From NCBI GenBank assembly GCA_017997825.1, contig JAGOEH010000048.1, positions 1 through 19,130 on the forward strand: a stretch of 19,130 bases of DNA, written 5' to 3'. The DNA is from Candidatus Delongbacteria bacterium. Lineage in GTDB: Bacteria > JAGOEH01. The notes below the pieces were generated by a model, which was not told the DNA's origin, did no database searches, and saw nothing but the letters and a program-made list of their open reading frames with translations. Shown piece by piece: positions 1-6,728 of this stretch (its first letter is position 1; every line of letters starts with the position of its first letter). The position numbers and the translations under genes were made by a program.

Positions 1-237
1 TATTATGCCCATCTGTCGGGGTTTGGGGAAGTGGAAGTGGGGCATAAGGTGAAGGCCGGCCAGGTTATCGGTGCCGTCGGTAATACCGGCAACGCGGCCG
101 GGACTTTGCCGCACCTGCATCTGGAAATCATGATTATCCGACGGTTGATACCATTTTCCTTATACAATATCAATCCCTGGCCTGAGCTGATGGCCTGCCG
201 CCAATCAACAAATCCATCCGGTTCCGGGTTCGATTGA
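1..237 (+). CDS. M23 family metallopeptidase (C-terminal part, cut by window start)
   Basis: The open frame enters from the left edge and ends at the TGA at 235-237, so only the last 78 residues are seen. They contain the C-terminal half of a peptidase M23 (LytM/lysostaphin-type) domain: YYAHLSGFGEVEVGHKV, then KAGQVIGAVGNTGNA, then the zinc-binding PHLHLE motif. In the family, two histidines of H-x-H plus an upstream His and Asp bind zinc, and the enzyme cuts peptidoglycan cross-bridge peptides in the cell envelope. After PHLHLE the tail is about 46 residues and ends without a further domain. The upstream zinc ligands and any signal peptide or LysM domain lie outside the window, so whether it is an active enzyme or a scaffold-type regulator cannot be told. 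GC content is host-like, unlike the DNA that begins about 60 bp downstream. Confidence 0.85.
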   Translation, partial: YYAHLSGFGEVEVGHKVKAGQVIGAVGNTGNAAGTLPHLHLEIMIIRRLIPFSLYNINPWPELMACRQSTNPSGSGFD

Positions 238-335
238 TATCGGTATGATTTCGTATGCTCAGCCATTCTTTATCCAGGATTACAAAAAAGGTGGATGATG
301 ACCGTGCCAGATTTGATTTTTATAATAATTTTCTA

Positions 336-364
336 TTGACAATCCAAAGAAGTATGATTATCAT
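336..364 (+). promoter_or_regulatory. candidate sigma70 promoter of the DUF3800 gene
   Basis: TTGACA at 336-341, a 17-bp spacer and TATCAT at 359-364 on the plus strand. It lies in AT-rich DNA and points to the DUF3800 gene, leaving a leader of about 150 nt. The -35 box is perfect and the -10 has five of six consensus bases. Chance occurrence is possible in AT-rich sequence. Confidence 0.45.
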
Positions 365-480
365 GGTATCATTAATTCAAGTTCAATTTCCAAGGGGGAG
401 ATTGGTGATAAAGGAAAAATATAAACAATGTTTTTATCCATCTAGATTAGCAGAGTATAAACAATTAGTTTTATTCAAAC

Positions 481-487
481 GTTGTGC
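481..487 (+). other. possible integron recombination core site (left edge of the DUF3800 cassette)
   Basis: GTTGTGC preceded by AAAC resembles the 3' core of an attC site (consensus GTTRRRY) with one deviation at the fifth base. It lies 31 bp upstream of the DUF3800 start, where a cassette edge is expected. No matching RYYYAAC half-site or inverted repeat was found between 238 and 480, so the support is positional only. Confidence 0.3.
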
Positions 488-518
488 ACTATAATTTTTT
501 ACATTGGTTGTAAAATAA

Positions 519-1637
519 ATGGAAAAGATTCTTGCATATATTGATGAATCAGGTGATCCTCATTTTAATGAAGGAGCATCAAGTCGTTTGGAGTTTTCTG
601 CCATTTTAATAGAATCTAGTGAAGAAAACAATATTATTGAACAACTTTCGCAGATTCAAAAAAAACTAAAAATACCTGAATTCAAATCTCGAAACATTAA
701 AAATGAAGAACGCAGAATAGAGTTATTAGAATCAATACAAGAAATTGATTTCAAATTTATTAACCTCTCAATTGACAAAAGTAAAGTATATGGAGATTGG
801 AAGAACTTTCCTAAAGTATTTTATAAGTATACTCAAAAAATACTTCATAGCGAATTACACAGGCTATATCCAGATCGAACTGTTACCATTGATAAATTTG
901 GTGACGAACAATATCAAAACTCTTTAAGACAATATCTCGAAAAGAACATTCAACTTGAACTTTTTGATAATGTAGTTAATACTGGCTCTGCTAAAAATAA
1001 TTTACTTATTCAATTAGCAGATTTAATTGCTGGAACTTATAGAAAGTCGATTCTTGGTGATTTTAAAAATATTCATGATATATTTGTTTTACTGAAAAGA
1101 AAAGAACTGCATTTATTAAAATGGCCAGATAATTATCAAAGATTAGTTATTGAGTCAATAGACAATGAGCAAGATAGAATTATTGCACAAATATCAATTT
1201 CTTATGCTGAACGATATATTGATGAACATCGTGGAGATCGAAAATATGAACATAAAATTTCAGTTCTAGAATATTTACTATTTCAAGTAAAGTTTAGCAA
1301 TTATAAAAGATATATATATTCGAATGAACTTATTTGTTGGCTTGGACAGGAAAATATAAACTATAATGAGGAAGATTTTAGGAGAGAAATTATAGGACAA
1401 TTAAGAGATGAAGGCATAGTCATTGTAGGATCAAGAAAGGGGTTAAAAATTCCAATGGCACTTGAAGAACTAGTCGATTATTTAAATTATACTTCATCTA
1501 GGTACTTAACTATGATAAAAAGGTTTAAAGAGACTTATAAGACCTTAAATGCAAGCTCACTAGGAAATATTGATGTTTTTAATTCGAAAGAATTTGAAAT
1601 TCATAAAGAAATATTTAAGATTTTAGATAGGTTTTAA
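519..1637 (+). CDS. DUF3800 domain protein with C-terminal winged-helix-like region
   Basis: This 372-residue protein starts with YIDESGD (residues 7-13), the signature of DUF3800. It continues with TIDKFGD (Asp125) and LIQLADLIAG (Asp168). DUF3800 is predicted to adopt an RNase H-like fold with clustered acidic residues, and members are often found in mobile or defence loci; no reaction is established for this one. Residues from about 240 to 340 look like a separate helical and strand module (SVLEYLLF, NELICWLG, QLRDEGIVIVGSRKGLKIP) resembling a winged-helix DNA-binding fold, so a nuclease tied to a DNA reader is inferred. The gene is markedly AT-rich compared with host genes. ATG519 is chosen because the conserved domain begins at once; no good Shine-Dalgarno is visible. 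The stop is only 7 nt before an attC-like repeat, as in integron cassettes. Confidence 0.82.
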   Translation: MEKILAYIDESGDPHFNEGASSRLEFSAILIESSEENNIIEQLSQIQKKLKIPEFKSRNIKNEERRIELLESIQEIDFKFINLSIDKSKVYGDWKNFPKVFYKYTQKILHSELHRLYPDRTVTIDKFGDEQYQNSLRQYLEKNIQLELFDNVVNTGSAKNNLLIQLADLIAGTYRKSILGDFKNIHDIFVLLKRKELHLLKWPDNYQRLVIESIDNEQDRIIAQISISYAERYIDEHRGDRKYEHKISVLEYLLFQVKFSNYKRYIYSNELICWLGQENINYNEEDFRREIIGQLRDEGIVIVGSRKGLKIPMALEELVDYLNYTSSRYLTMIKRFKETYKTLNASSLGNIDVFNSKEFEIHKEIFKILDRF

Positions 1638-1644
1638 TTACAGT

Positions 1645-1774
1645 GCCTAACACCGTGTATAGCCAATGGCGGGCTTGAAGGTTGCCAATCACAGCTTTTC
1701 AAGGGTAGCTCAGTGCTACCTGGACACCTGGCCGCTTCGATCTCCACCACTGTCCATACCAAAAAACGTTAGTA
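1645..1774 (+). other. attC-like integron recombination site (imperfect inverted repeat)
   Basis: GCCTAAC at 1645-1651 fits the 5' core RYYYAAC, and GTTAGTA at 1768-1774 fits GTTRRRY except its last base, which would belong to the next cassette. Between them, 1657-1687 pairs with 1729-1759: roughly two thirds of the 31 positions match, with unpaired bases as in real attC hairpins. The apex contains a perfect small hairpin, GGTAGC (1704-1709) and GCTACC (1715-1720). The total of 130 bp lies within the size range known for attC. The gene-to-site distance of 7 nt also fits a cassette. I see no integrase-contact evidence, so this is a structural call. Confidence 0.65.
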
Positions 1775-1836
1775 AACATTAAAAAGAAGGGCCACCAATT
1801 AATGAAAAATCGCAAATTTTTAAATAAGAAAATTAC

Positions 1837-1866
1837 TAATTAAGAATATTGCTATTTTCTTAATTA
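1837..1866. promoter_or_regulatory. AT-rich perfect palindrome upstream of the type IIG gene
   Basis: TAATTAAGAA (1837-1846) and TTCTTAATTA (1857-1866) are perfect 10-bp arms around a 10-nt spacer. A third related half, GATTAAGAA, follows at about 1879. It lies about 90 bp before the restriction-modification start and just upstream of a weak promoter-like pair. It may be an operator or a transcript hairpin; there is no adjacent control-protein gene to assign it to. Confidence 0.4.
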
Positions 1867-1892
1867 AGGCTTATCTTTGATTAAGAAAAATT

Positions 1893-1921
1893 TTGCCTAC
1901 GCATACGTGGATAATTATATA
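1893..1921 (+). promoter_or_regulatory. weak candidate promoter of the type IIG gene
   Basis: TTGCCT at 1893-1898, a 17-bp spacer and TATATA at 1916-1921. Each box matches four of six consensus bases. The predicted start would give a leader of about 30 nt before the ATG at 1958. Confidence 0.3.
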
Positions 1922-1957
1922 TTTGCGGTTATTAACAATTAAGCAGGTTTTTGATTA

Positions 1958-4900
1958 ATGGAAATTCGAATCTTGAAACCCCGGAAGGCACTAAACAAAG
2001 CCTTTCTGAAAGTAAAACCTAACAGGACTGAAATCGAGAGTTTCAAGATCAATTTATCTCAACTTCTCGACAGAATTAATGATAGAGAATCGGAAGAGTT
2101 TCATAAAAACCTTGTTAGTGATTTTTTAAAGAAAATCTATTATGAACCGGATCACTTTATCAATACCAAAGGTCGAAACGACCTTGTGATACATAACACC
2201 AACAGCGCTTCCGGTGCCGTGGGCGTTATTATTGAAGCAAAGAAACCGACCAATAAAGCCGAGATGCTTACAAAAGACAAGGTAAACGTTAAGGCTTTTC
2301 AGGAATTGGTTTTATATTATTTACGTGAGCGGATTACCCAGAAAAATATTGAAATCAAATACCTGATTGCGACCAATATTAACGAATGGTTCATATTTGA
2401 TGCAACTCTTTTCGATAGGTTATTTGCCCAAAACAAAGATCTTGTAAAACAATTCAATGACTTTGAAGGCGGGCGATTGGCTGATACGAAAACAGATTTT
2501 TTCTACAAGCAGGTTGCTGAACCATTTATTGCAGAAATAAAGTACGATATTGAGTTTACGTATTTCGATATTCGGGATTATGAAAAACCATTGCGTAATA
2601 CCGATAAAAAGGATGATAACCAACTAATCGCCTTATTCAAATTATTATCGCCCGAACATCTTTTAAAACTTCCGTTTGCTAATGATAGTAACAGCCTTGA
2701 CAAACGGTTTTACGGGGAATTGCTTCATATTATTGGATTGACTGAAACCAAAGAGAGAAGTAAAAAACTAATTGAGCGGAACAAAGAAGGTGAACGAAAT
2801 ACAGGTTCATTCCTTGAAAATGCAATTATCCAGTTAGACAGTCTTGATAAGATTTCCCGGCTTGAAAAACCAAGCCAATTTGGTGCAAATTTGCAGGAAC
2901 GACTTTTCAATGTTGGACTTGAATTGAGCATTACCTGGATTAATCGTATTTTGTTCCTGAAATTATTGGAAGCCCAATTAATCAGTTATCACAAGGGAGA
3001 TAAATCGTATGAGTTTCTGAGTTTCGATAAAATAAAAGATTACGACGATTTAAACAGTCTGTTTTTTCAAGTGCTTGCTCGTAAGCAAAACGAACGGAAC
3101 GAAGATATTAAAGCGATATATGCTAAAGTTCCATATTTGAACAGTTCGCTTTTTGAACCAACCGATATCGAACATTCAACCATTTTTATCAGCAATCTGC
3201 GCAATGATAAAACGTTGCCCATTTATTCACAAACCGTTTTAAAAGATCCAACAGGCAAAAAACGAACAGGAAATATCAATCCGCTTGAATATCTGTTTGA
3301 ATTTCTCAGCGCTTATGATTTCACCAGCGAAGGAAGCGAAGAAATCCAGGAAGACAATAAAACCCTGATCAATGCTTCGGTTCTTGGATTAATTTTCGAA
3401 AAAATAAATGGTTACAAAGACGGTTCTTTCTTTACACCAGGTTTTATAACCATGTATATGTGCCGTGAAACTATTCGTAAGGCGGTAATTCAGAAATTCA
3501 ATGAAACCAAAGATTGGAATTGCACTGATATAAACTCTCTTTACAATAAAATCGACGATTCAAAAGAAGCGAATAAAATAATTAATGATTTAAAAATATG
3601 CGATCCTGCCGTGGGTTCCGGACACTTTTTGGTTTCTGCTCTCAATGAACTGATTGCCATAAAAAGCGATTTGAAAATTCTACAAGACCGGGAAGGCAGG
3701 CGATTAAAAGAATATCATTTTGAAGTTGTAAACGATGAATTGATTATTACCGACGAAGACGGAGAACTGTTTGAATATAACCCAACCAATAAAGAGAGCC
3801 AGCGCATACAGGAGACACTGTTTCACGAAAAGCAAACCATTATTGAAAACTGTTTATTTGGCGTTGACCTGAACCCTAATTCAGTAAAGATTTGTCGTTT
3901 ACGTTTGTGGATTGAGCTTTTGAAAAATGCTTACTATGAAGTAAATACAGGGCATGATCCGGCTCTGCAAACCCTTCCGAATATTGACATAAATATAAAA
4001 TGCGGCAACTCTTTAATTAGCCGTTTTACTCTCGATGCCGATTTAAAACAGGCATTGAAAAAAAGTGCCAGTAAATGGACTATTGACAGCTATCGCCTTG
4101 CCGTTGACACTTACCGAAATGCCCAAAGTAAAGAGGAAAAGCGGGAAATGGGACGGCTCATAAATGAGATTAAAACCAATTTCCGCAGCGAAATATCGCA
4201 GAACGATCCGAAAGTAAAACGCCTGAATGCATTAAATGGCGAGTTGTTTTCCATGACCAACCAGGGTCAGCTTTTCGAACTCTCGGAAAAAGAAAAGGCT
4301 GATTGGAACGCCAAAGTTGTCAAGCTAACCAACGAAATTTTAAAGCTGGAAGCCGAGATTGAAGAAATTAAAAACAACAAGATTTACGAAAATGCTTTTG
4401 AATGGCGCTTCGAGTTTCCCGAAGTACTGGACGATAACGGCGATTTTGTAGGATTTGACGTGGTGATTGGAAATCCGCCGTATATTAGGCAGGAAGAGCT
4501 TTCGGGAATTAAACCATATTTACAAAACCAATACGAAACATATGCCGGAACTGCCGACTTATATGTCTTTTTTGTCGAACGTGGTATTCAGATTTTAAGG
4601 CAGAAAGGAAACTTTATTTACATTTTACCCAATAAATGGATGCGGGCTGGTTATGGTGCAGCTTTAAGAAAATGGGTCGATAAGTTCTCAATTAAATCTA
4701 TTGTTGACTTCGGCGATTTGCCAGTATTCGACGAAGCGACGACCTATCCATGCATCTGGCATATTGAAAAAGCGACATCAACAGATAAAAGGTTTTCGAC
4801 GACAAACATTGAAACACATGTTTTTCCTGAAGGTTTGAATCAGTATGTTAAAACCAATTCATATCAGGTCAATCAGAGTTTATTGTCACCAAGTGGTTGG

Positions 4901-5749
4901 ACTTTATCGAACGATCAAAACCAACTATTACTGGAAAAGATCAAAAAAGCCGGAATTCCTTTAGGCGAATATGTAAATGGACAAATCTATCGGGGTGTTC
5001 TTACTGGTTTGAACGAAGCTTTTGTCATTGACAAAACAACCCGTGACCAGCTGATTGCTGAAGATCCTGCCTGCGAAGTAATTATCAAGCCGTTTCTATC
5101 AGGAAGGGATATTAAACGATACCAACAACCTATTTCCGAAAACTATTTGATCCTTTTTAAAAGCGGAATATCTCAAACTTGGTTCGGAAAATTACCAGAA
5201 GATGAGATGTGGAAATGCATTCAATCTAAATTTTCATCGTTAGCCAAATACCTTTCTCCCTTTGAAGTAAAAGCAAAAATGAGAACAGACAAAGGCCAAT
5301 ATTGGTGGGAATTAAGAGTTTGCGCCTATTACGATGAGTTTGAAAAAGAAAAGATTGTCTGGCCTGAAACCTCGTTTGATAATCAGTTCTGCTATGTTGA
5401 GAAAGGCGTTTATTTGAACAAAACTTCTTTTTTCATTCCAGTCTCTGACCATTTTCTGATTGGTCTCTTAAATTCCAGAATGGCTAAGTTTTATTTTGGT
5501 TCAATCGTTTCTAAAATGCGAGGAGGATATTTTTCACTGTCTAAAGCGTATGTTGAAACCTTTATTGTTTTGAACGAAGAATTAATAAATCAACAAATAA
5601 TCAGTGTTGTTCATCAAATACTGAAATCAAAAAAAATCTCACCTTCTACCGACACCACCGCCCTCGAATCCCAAATCGACCAATTGGTTTATAAGCTATA
5701 TGGATTGACCGAAGAAGAAATTGATATAATTGAAAACAGCGTAAAATGA
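1958..5749 (+). CDS. type IIG restriction-modification enzyme (Eco57I-like, single chain)
   Basis: This 1263-residue protein combines DNA cleavage, adenine methylation and target recognition. The N-terminal part carries a PD-(D/E)XK-like nuclease motif: Asp75 (NDLVIH) followed by Glu93-Ala-Lys95 (GVIIEAKK). Methyltransferase motif I is DPAVGSGHF from residue 549. Motif IV is NPPY at 839-842, the form used by N6-adenine methyltransferases of the gamma class. A helical insertion separates motifs I and IV. The C-terminal third (YRGVLTGLNEAFVID, IKPFLSGRDIKRY, LIGLLNSRMAKFYFG) resembles the TaqI-like specificity domain. The closing LVYKLYGLTEEEI is common in Eco57I-type enzymes, many of them from Bacteroidota. 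The family uses S-adenosylmethionine. No separate control or methylase gene is adjacent. It could be confused with BREX PglX, but the N-terminal nuclease motif and the absence of other brx genes argue against that. The frame is intact. Confidence 0.88.
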   Translation: MEIRILKPRKALNKAFLKVKPNRTEIESFKINLSQLLDRINDRESEEFHKNLVSDFLKKIYYEPDHFINTKGRNDLVIHNTNSASGAVGVIIEAKKPTNKAEMLTKDKVNVKAFQELVLYYLRERITQKNIEIKYLIATNINEWFIFDATLFDRLFAQNKDLVKQFNDFEGGRLADTKTDFFYKQVAEPFIAEIKYDIEFTYFDIRDYEKPLRNTDKKDDNQLIALFKLLSPEHLLKLPFANDSNSLDKRFYGELLHIIGLTETKERSKKLIERNKEGERNTGSFLENAIIQLDSLDKISRLEKPSQFGANLQERLFNVGLELSITWINRILFLKLLEAQLISYHKGDKSYEFLSFDKIKDYDDLNSLFFQVLARKQNERNEDIKAIYAKVPYLNSSLFEPTDIEHSTIFISNLRNDKTLPIYSQTVLKDPTGKKRTGNINPLEYLFEFLSAYDFTSEGSEEIQEDNKTLINASVLGLIFEKINGYKDGSFFTPGFITMYMCRETIRKAVIQKFNETKDWNCTDINSLYNKIDDSKEANKIINDLKICDPAVGSGHFLVSALNELIAIKSDLKILQDREGRRLKEYHFEVVNDELIITDEDGELFEYNPTNKESQRIQETLFHEKQTIIENCLFGVDLNPNSVKICRLRLWIELLKNAYYEVNTGHDPALQTLPNIDINIKCGNSLISRFTLDADLKQALKKSASKWTIDSYRLAVDTYRNAQSKEEKREMGRLINEIKTNFRSEISQNDPKVKRLNALNGELFSMTNQGQLFELSEKEKADWNAKVVKLTNEILKLEAEIEEIKNNKIYENAFEWRFEFPEVLDDNGDFVGFDVVIGNPPYIRQEELSGIKPYLQNQYETYAGTADLYVFFVERGIQILRQKGNFIYILPNKWMRAGYGAALRKWVDKFSIKSIVDFGDLPVFDEATTYPCIWHIEKATSTDKRFSTTNIETHVFPEGLNQYVKTNSYQVNQSLLSPSGWTLSNDQNQLLLEKIKKAGIPLGEYVNGQIYRGVLTGLNEAFVIDKTTRDQLIAEDPACEVIIKPFLSGRDIKRYQQPISENYLILFKSGISQTWFGKLPEDEMWKCIQSKFSSLAKYLSPFEVKAKMRTDKGQYWWELRVCAYYDEFEKEKIVWPETSFDNQFCYVEKGVYLNKTSFFIPVSDHFLIGLLNSRMAKFYFGSIVSKMRGGYFSLSKAYVETFIVLNEELINQQIISVVHQILKSKKISPSTDTTALESQIDQLVYKLYGLTEEEIDIIENSVK

Positions 5750-5782
5750 CAACAACTTCCACGTTTTACAGCCACACTCAAC

Positions 5783-6013
5783 TTGTTCCGAATTTTCTAT
5801 GAGAAGCCAGCCCTAAAACCTAGACTTGTCGGCAACGTGTGCCTGTCCGAACGCATGGGAGATAATGCTTTTATAACTCATCTTCTTGAATCAGGTTACG
5901 ATATTAGAACAATACAGGAATTATTAGGACATACAAATGTGGATACTATTATGATTTGTTCTCATGGGATTAATCAAGGTAGTAAGGGTGTAAGAAGCCC
6001 TGCCGATTTTTAG
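5783..6013 (+). pseudogene. intI: integron integrase (IntI) C-terminal remnant
   Basis: From about 5867 the frame reads [26 protein letters not shown] and finally [11 protein letters not shown]. This matches the end of IntI tyrosine recombinases, in which HSFATHLL, SGYDIRTVQDLLGH, a catalytic TTMIYTH and a GVRSP tail follow one another. The box II histidine (LLGH) is kept. The expected tyrosine is cysteine here (MICSH, codon 5957-5959), and the Arg-containing HxLRH motif and everything upstream are gone: the first 28 residues of the frame have no integrase similarity. An intact IntI is about 320-340 residues, so some 50 C-terminal residues survive. The stop TAG at 6011 is where IntI would end. 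The fragment points toward the cassette gene, the reverse orientation known from the Treponema denticola integron. The protein would be inactive. Confidence 0.82.
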
Positions 6014-6015
6014 TT

Positions 6016-6039
6016 TATGTTGCCAATATGAGCAACATA
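6016..6039. repeat. perfect 8-bp inverted repeat after intI
   Basis: TATGTTGC (6016-6023) and GCAACATA (6032-6039) flank an 8-nt loop just after the integrase stop. There is no T-tract, so it is a poor intrinsic terminator. It sits where integrase-binding or regulatory elements of a reverse-oriented attI could lie. Confidence 0.45.
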
Positions 6040-6062
6040 TACAAGACGATAAACAAGGAGAA

Positions 6063-6125
6063 ATGATGATTAAATTCAATACTAGTAAACAAATAGCAAT
6101 TAATTATTTATATAAAATTAGGTAG
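6063..6125 (+). CDS. short leader-like ORF in the putative attI region
   Basis: A 20-codon frame (MMIKFNTSKQIAINYLYKIR) begins with two ATG codons. AAGGAG at 6055-6060 is a strong Shine-Dalgarno, 5 nt before the second ATG at 6066. The ORF ends 47 nt before the GTTAGGC recombination core. Class 1 integrons have a comparable short ORF (ORF-11) inside attI1 that raises translation of cassettes lacking their own signal; the parallel here is inference. No peptide homology is recognised. Confidence 0.35.
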   Translation: MMIKFNTSKQIAINYLYKIR

Positions 6126-6171
6126 TCATGAAGAGCAACCTTTGCTATTTTCATTAGTATACCTAGTTTTA

Positions 6172-6178
6172 TGTTAGG
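6172..6178 (+). other. GTTAGGC recombination core (attI or cassette 5' edge)
   Basis: GTTAGGC is an exact fit to GTTRRRY. It lies between the intI remnant and the cassette-type gene at 6197, 18 bp before that start codon, the place where attI or a cassette junction is expected. Cleavage would fall after the G. It is also the exact complement of the GCCTAAC core at 1645. Confidence 0.6.
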
Positions 6179-6196
6179 CAAAAAAAGGAGAAAATT

Positions 6197-6406
6197 ATGA
6201 CAAATGAAGCCAATGAAAGAAAAGCTGAAAAAGAACAAAAAACAAAAAAAGAGTATATTGGCATAGGGGTTGGTATGGGAGTAGCTCTGGGTGCAGGTAT
6301 TGGTGTGGCAATCGGTAATATAGCAATTGGTATAGCTATTGGTGTTGCTTTAGGTCCTGTTATTGGCTTGGCAATGGCTCAGCAACAAGAGAAAAAAAAC
6401 AAATAG
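6197..6406 (+). CDS. small glycine-rich membrane protein in a cassette-like unit
   Basis: The protein has 69 residues: a charged N-terminus (about residues 1-20, rich in Glu and Lys), then a hydrophobic region of about 40 residues with repeated G-x-x-x-G or A spacing (GIGVGMGVALGAGIGVAIG, then AIGIAIGVALGPVIGLAMA), and a basic tail. This glycine-zipper pattern suggests one hairpin of two closely packed membrane helices, and similar short proteins are frequent in integron cassettes; none has a role I can name. AAGGAG at 6185-6190 is 6 nt from the ATG, a strong start. The gene starts 18 bp after GTTAGGC and ends 5 bp before GTCTAAC, the compact layout of a gene cassette with no promoter of its own. 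It is AT-rich relative to the host genes. Confidence 0.72.
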   Translation: MTNEANERKAEKEQKTKKEYIGIGVGMGVALGAGIGVAIGNIAIGIAIGVALGPVIGLAMAQQQEKKNK

Positions 6407-6411
6407 AAGAC

Positions 6412-6440
6412 GTCTAACAAGCCGCTTCAGTTGACCATGG
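6412..6440 (+). other. partial attC-like site after the glycine-rich gene
   Basis: GTCTAAC at 6412-6418 fits RYYYAAC exactly and is followed by AAGCCGCTTCAG, similar in style to the start of many attC sites. No GTTRRRY partner or convincing pairing arm was found in the next 150 bp, so the 3' half seems lost. This would mark the broken right end of the cassette region. Confidence 0.45.
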
Positions 6441-6461
6441 AGAATCCGGGCGAAGCTGACC

Positions 6462-6535
6462 CTCCAATCCGGATGATATTGACCCCCAACCGGTCGAAAA
6501 ACCGGATAGGGGGGGCAGAATAAATCGGATTGGAG
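6462..6535. repeat. long nested inverted repeat
   Basis: CTCCAATCCG (6462-6471) and CGGATTGGAG (6526-6535) are perfect 10-bp outer arms. Inside, CCCCC (6483-6487) faces a seven-G run (6509-6515), and CCGGT (6490-6494) faces ACCGG (6501-6505) around a CGAAAA loop. The 74-bp element could fold into a cruciform or RNA hairpin on either strand. It may be a decayed attC, a small mobile repeat or a transcript end; no T-tract follows. The rest of 6441-6728 shows no gene. Confidence 0.5.
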
Positions 6536-6728
6536 TGCTGATTTTATAAAGTATTTATACTACCATCACTTTCGGATGCTGAATCTGATGCGATGTGAAA
6601 AACGAAATGATCTACACAATAGCTTTAATCGCCACAAAGTTTAGCATCACTTTTCCGCTGGATTGCCGGAAACAACATCGGGTTTTTTTATCCATCCATA
6701 GTTTTTATATTGATTTTTTAACATTCCA

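Noticed and set aside
255-494. 79-codon plus-strand frame between the M23 gene and DUF3800
   Set aside because: No ribosome-binding site, no recognisable family, and it crosses both the predicted promoter at 336-364 and the compositional border at about 300.
1802-1843. 13-codon ORF (ATG AAA AAT CGC) before the type IIG gene
   Set aside because: The GAAGGG ahead is too far away, and the AT-rich stretch makes short frames likely by chance.
5776-5843. Possible second attC just after the type IIG gene (ACTCAAC to GTGTGCC)
   Set aside because: The left core fits RYYYAAC and GTTCCGA can pair with TCGGCAAC around a bulge, but the right core GTGTGCC departs from GTTRRRY and spacing is wrong. If confirmed by a covariance model, the type IIG gene would be a cassette.
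6639-6645. GTTTAGC as the missing 3' core of the attC at 6412
   Set aside because: It is about 230 bp away, beyond known attC lengths, breaks the GTTRRRY pattern at the fourth base and has no pairing arm.
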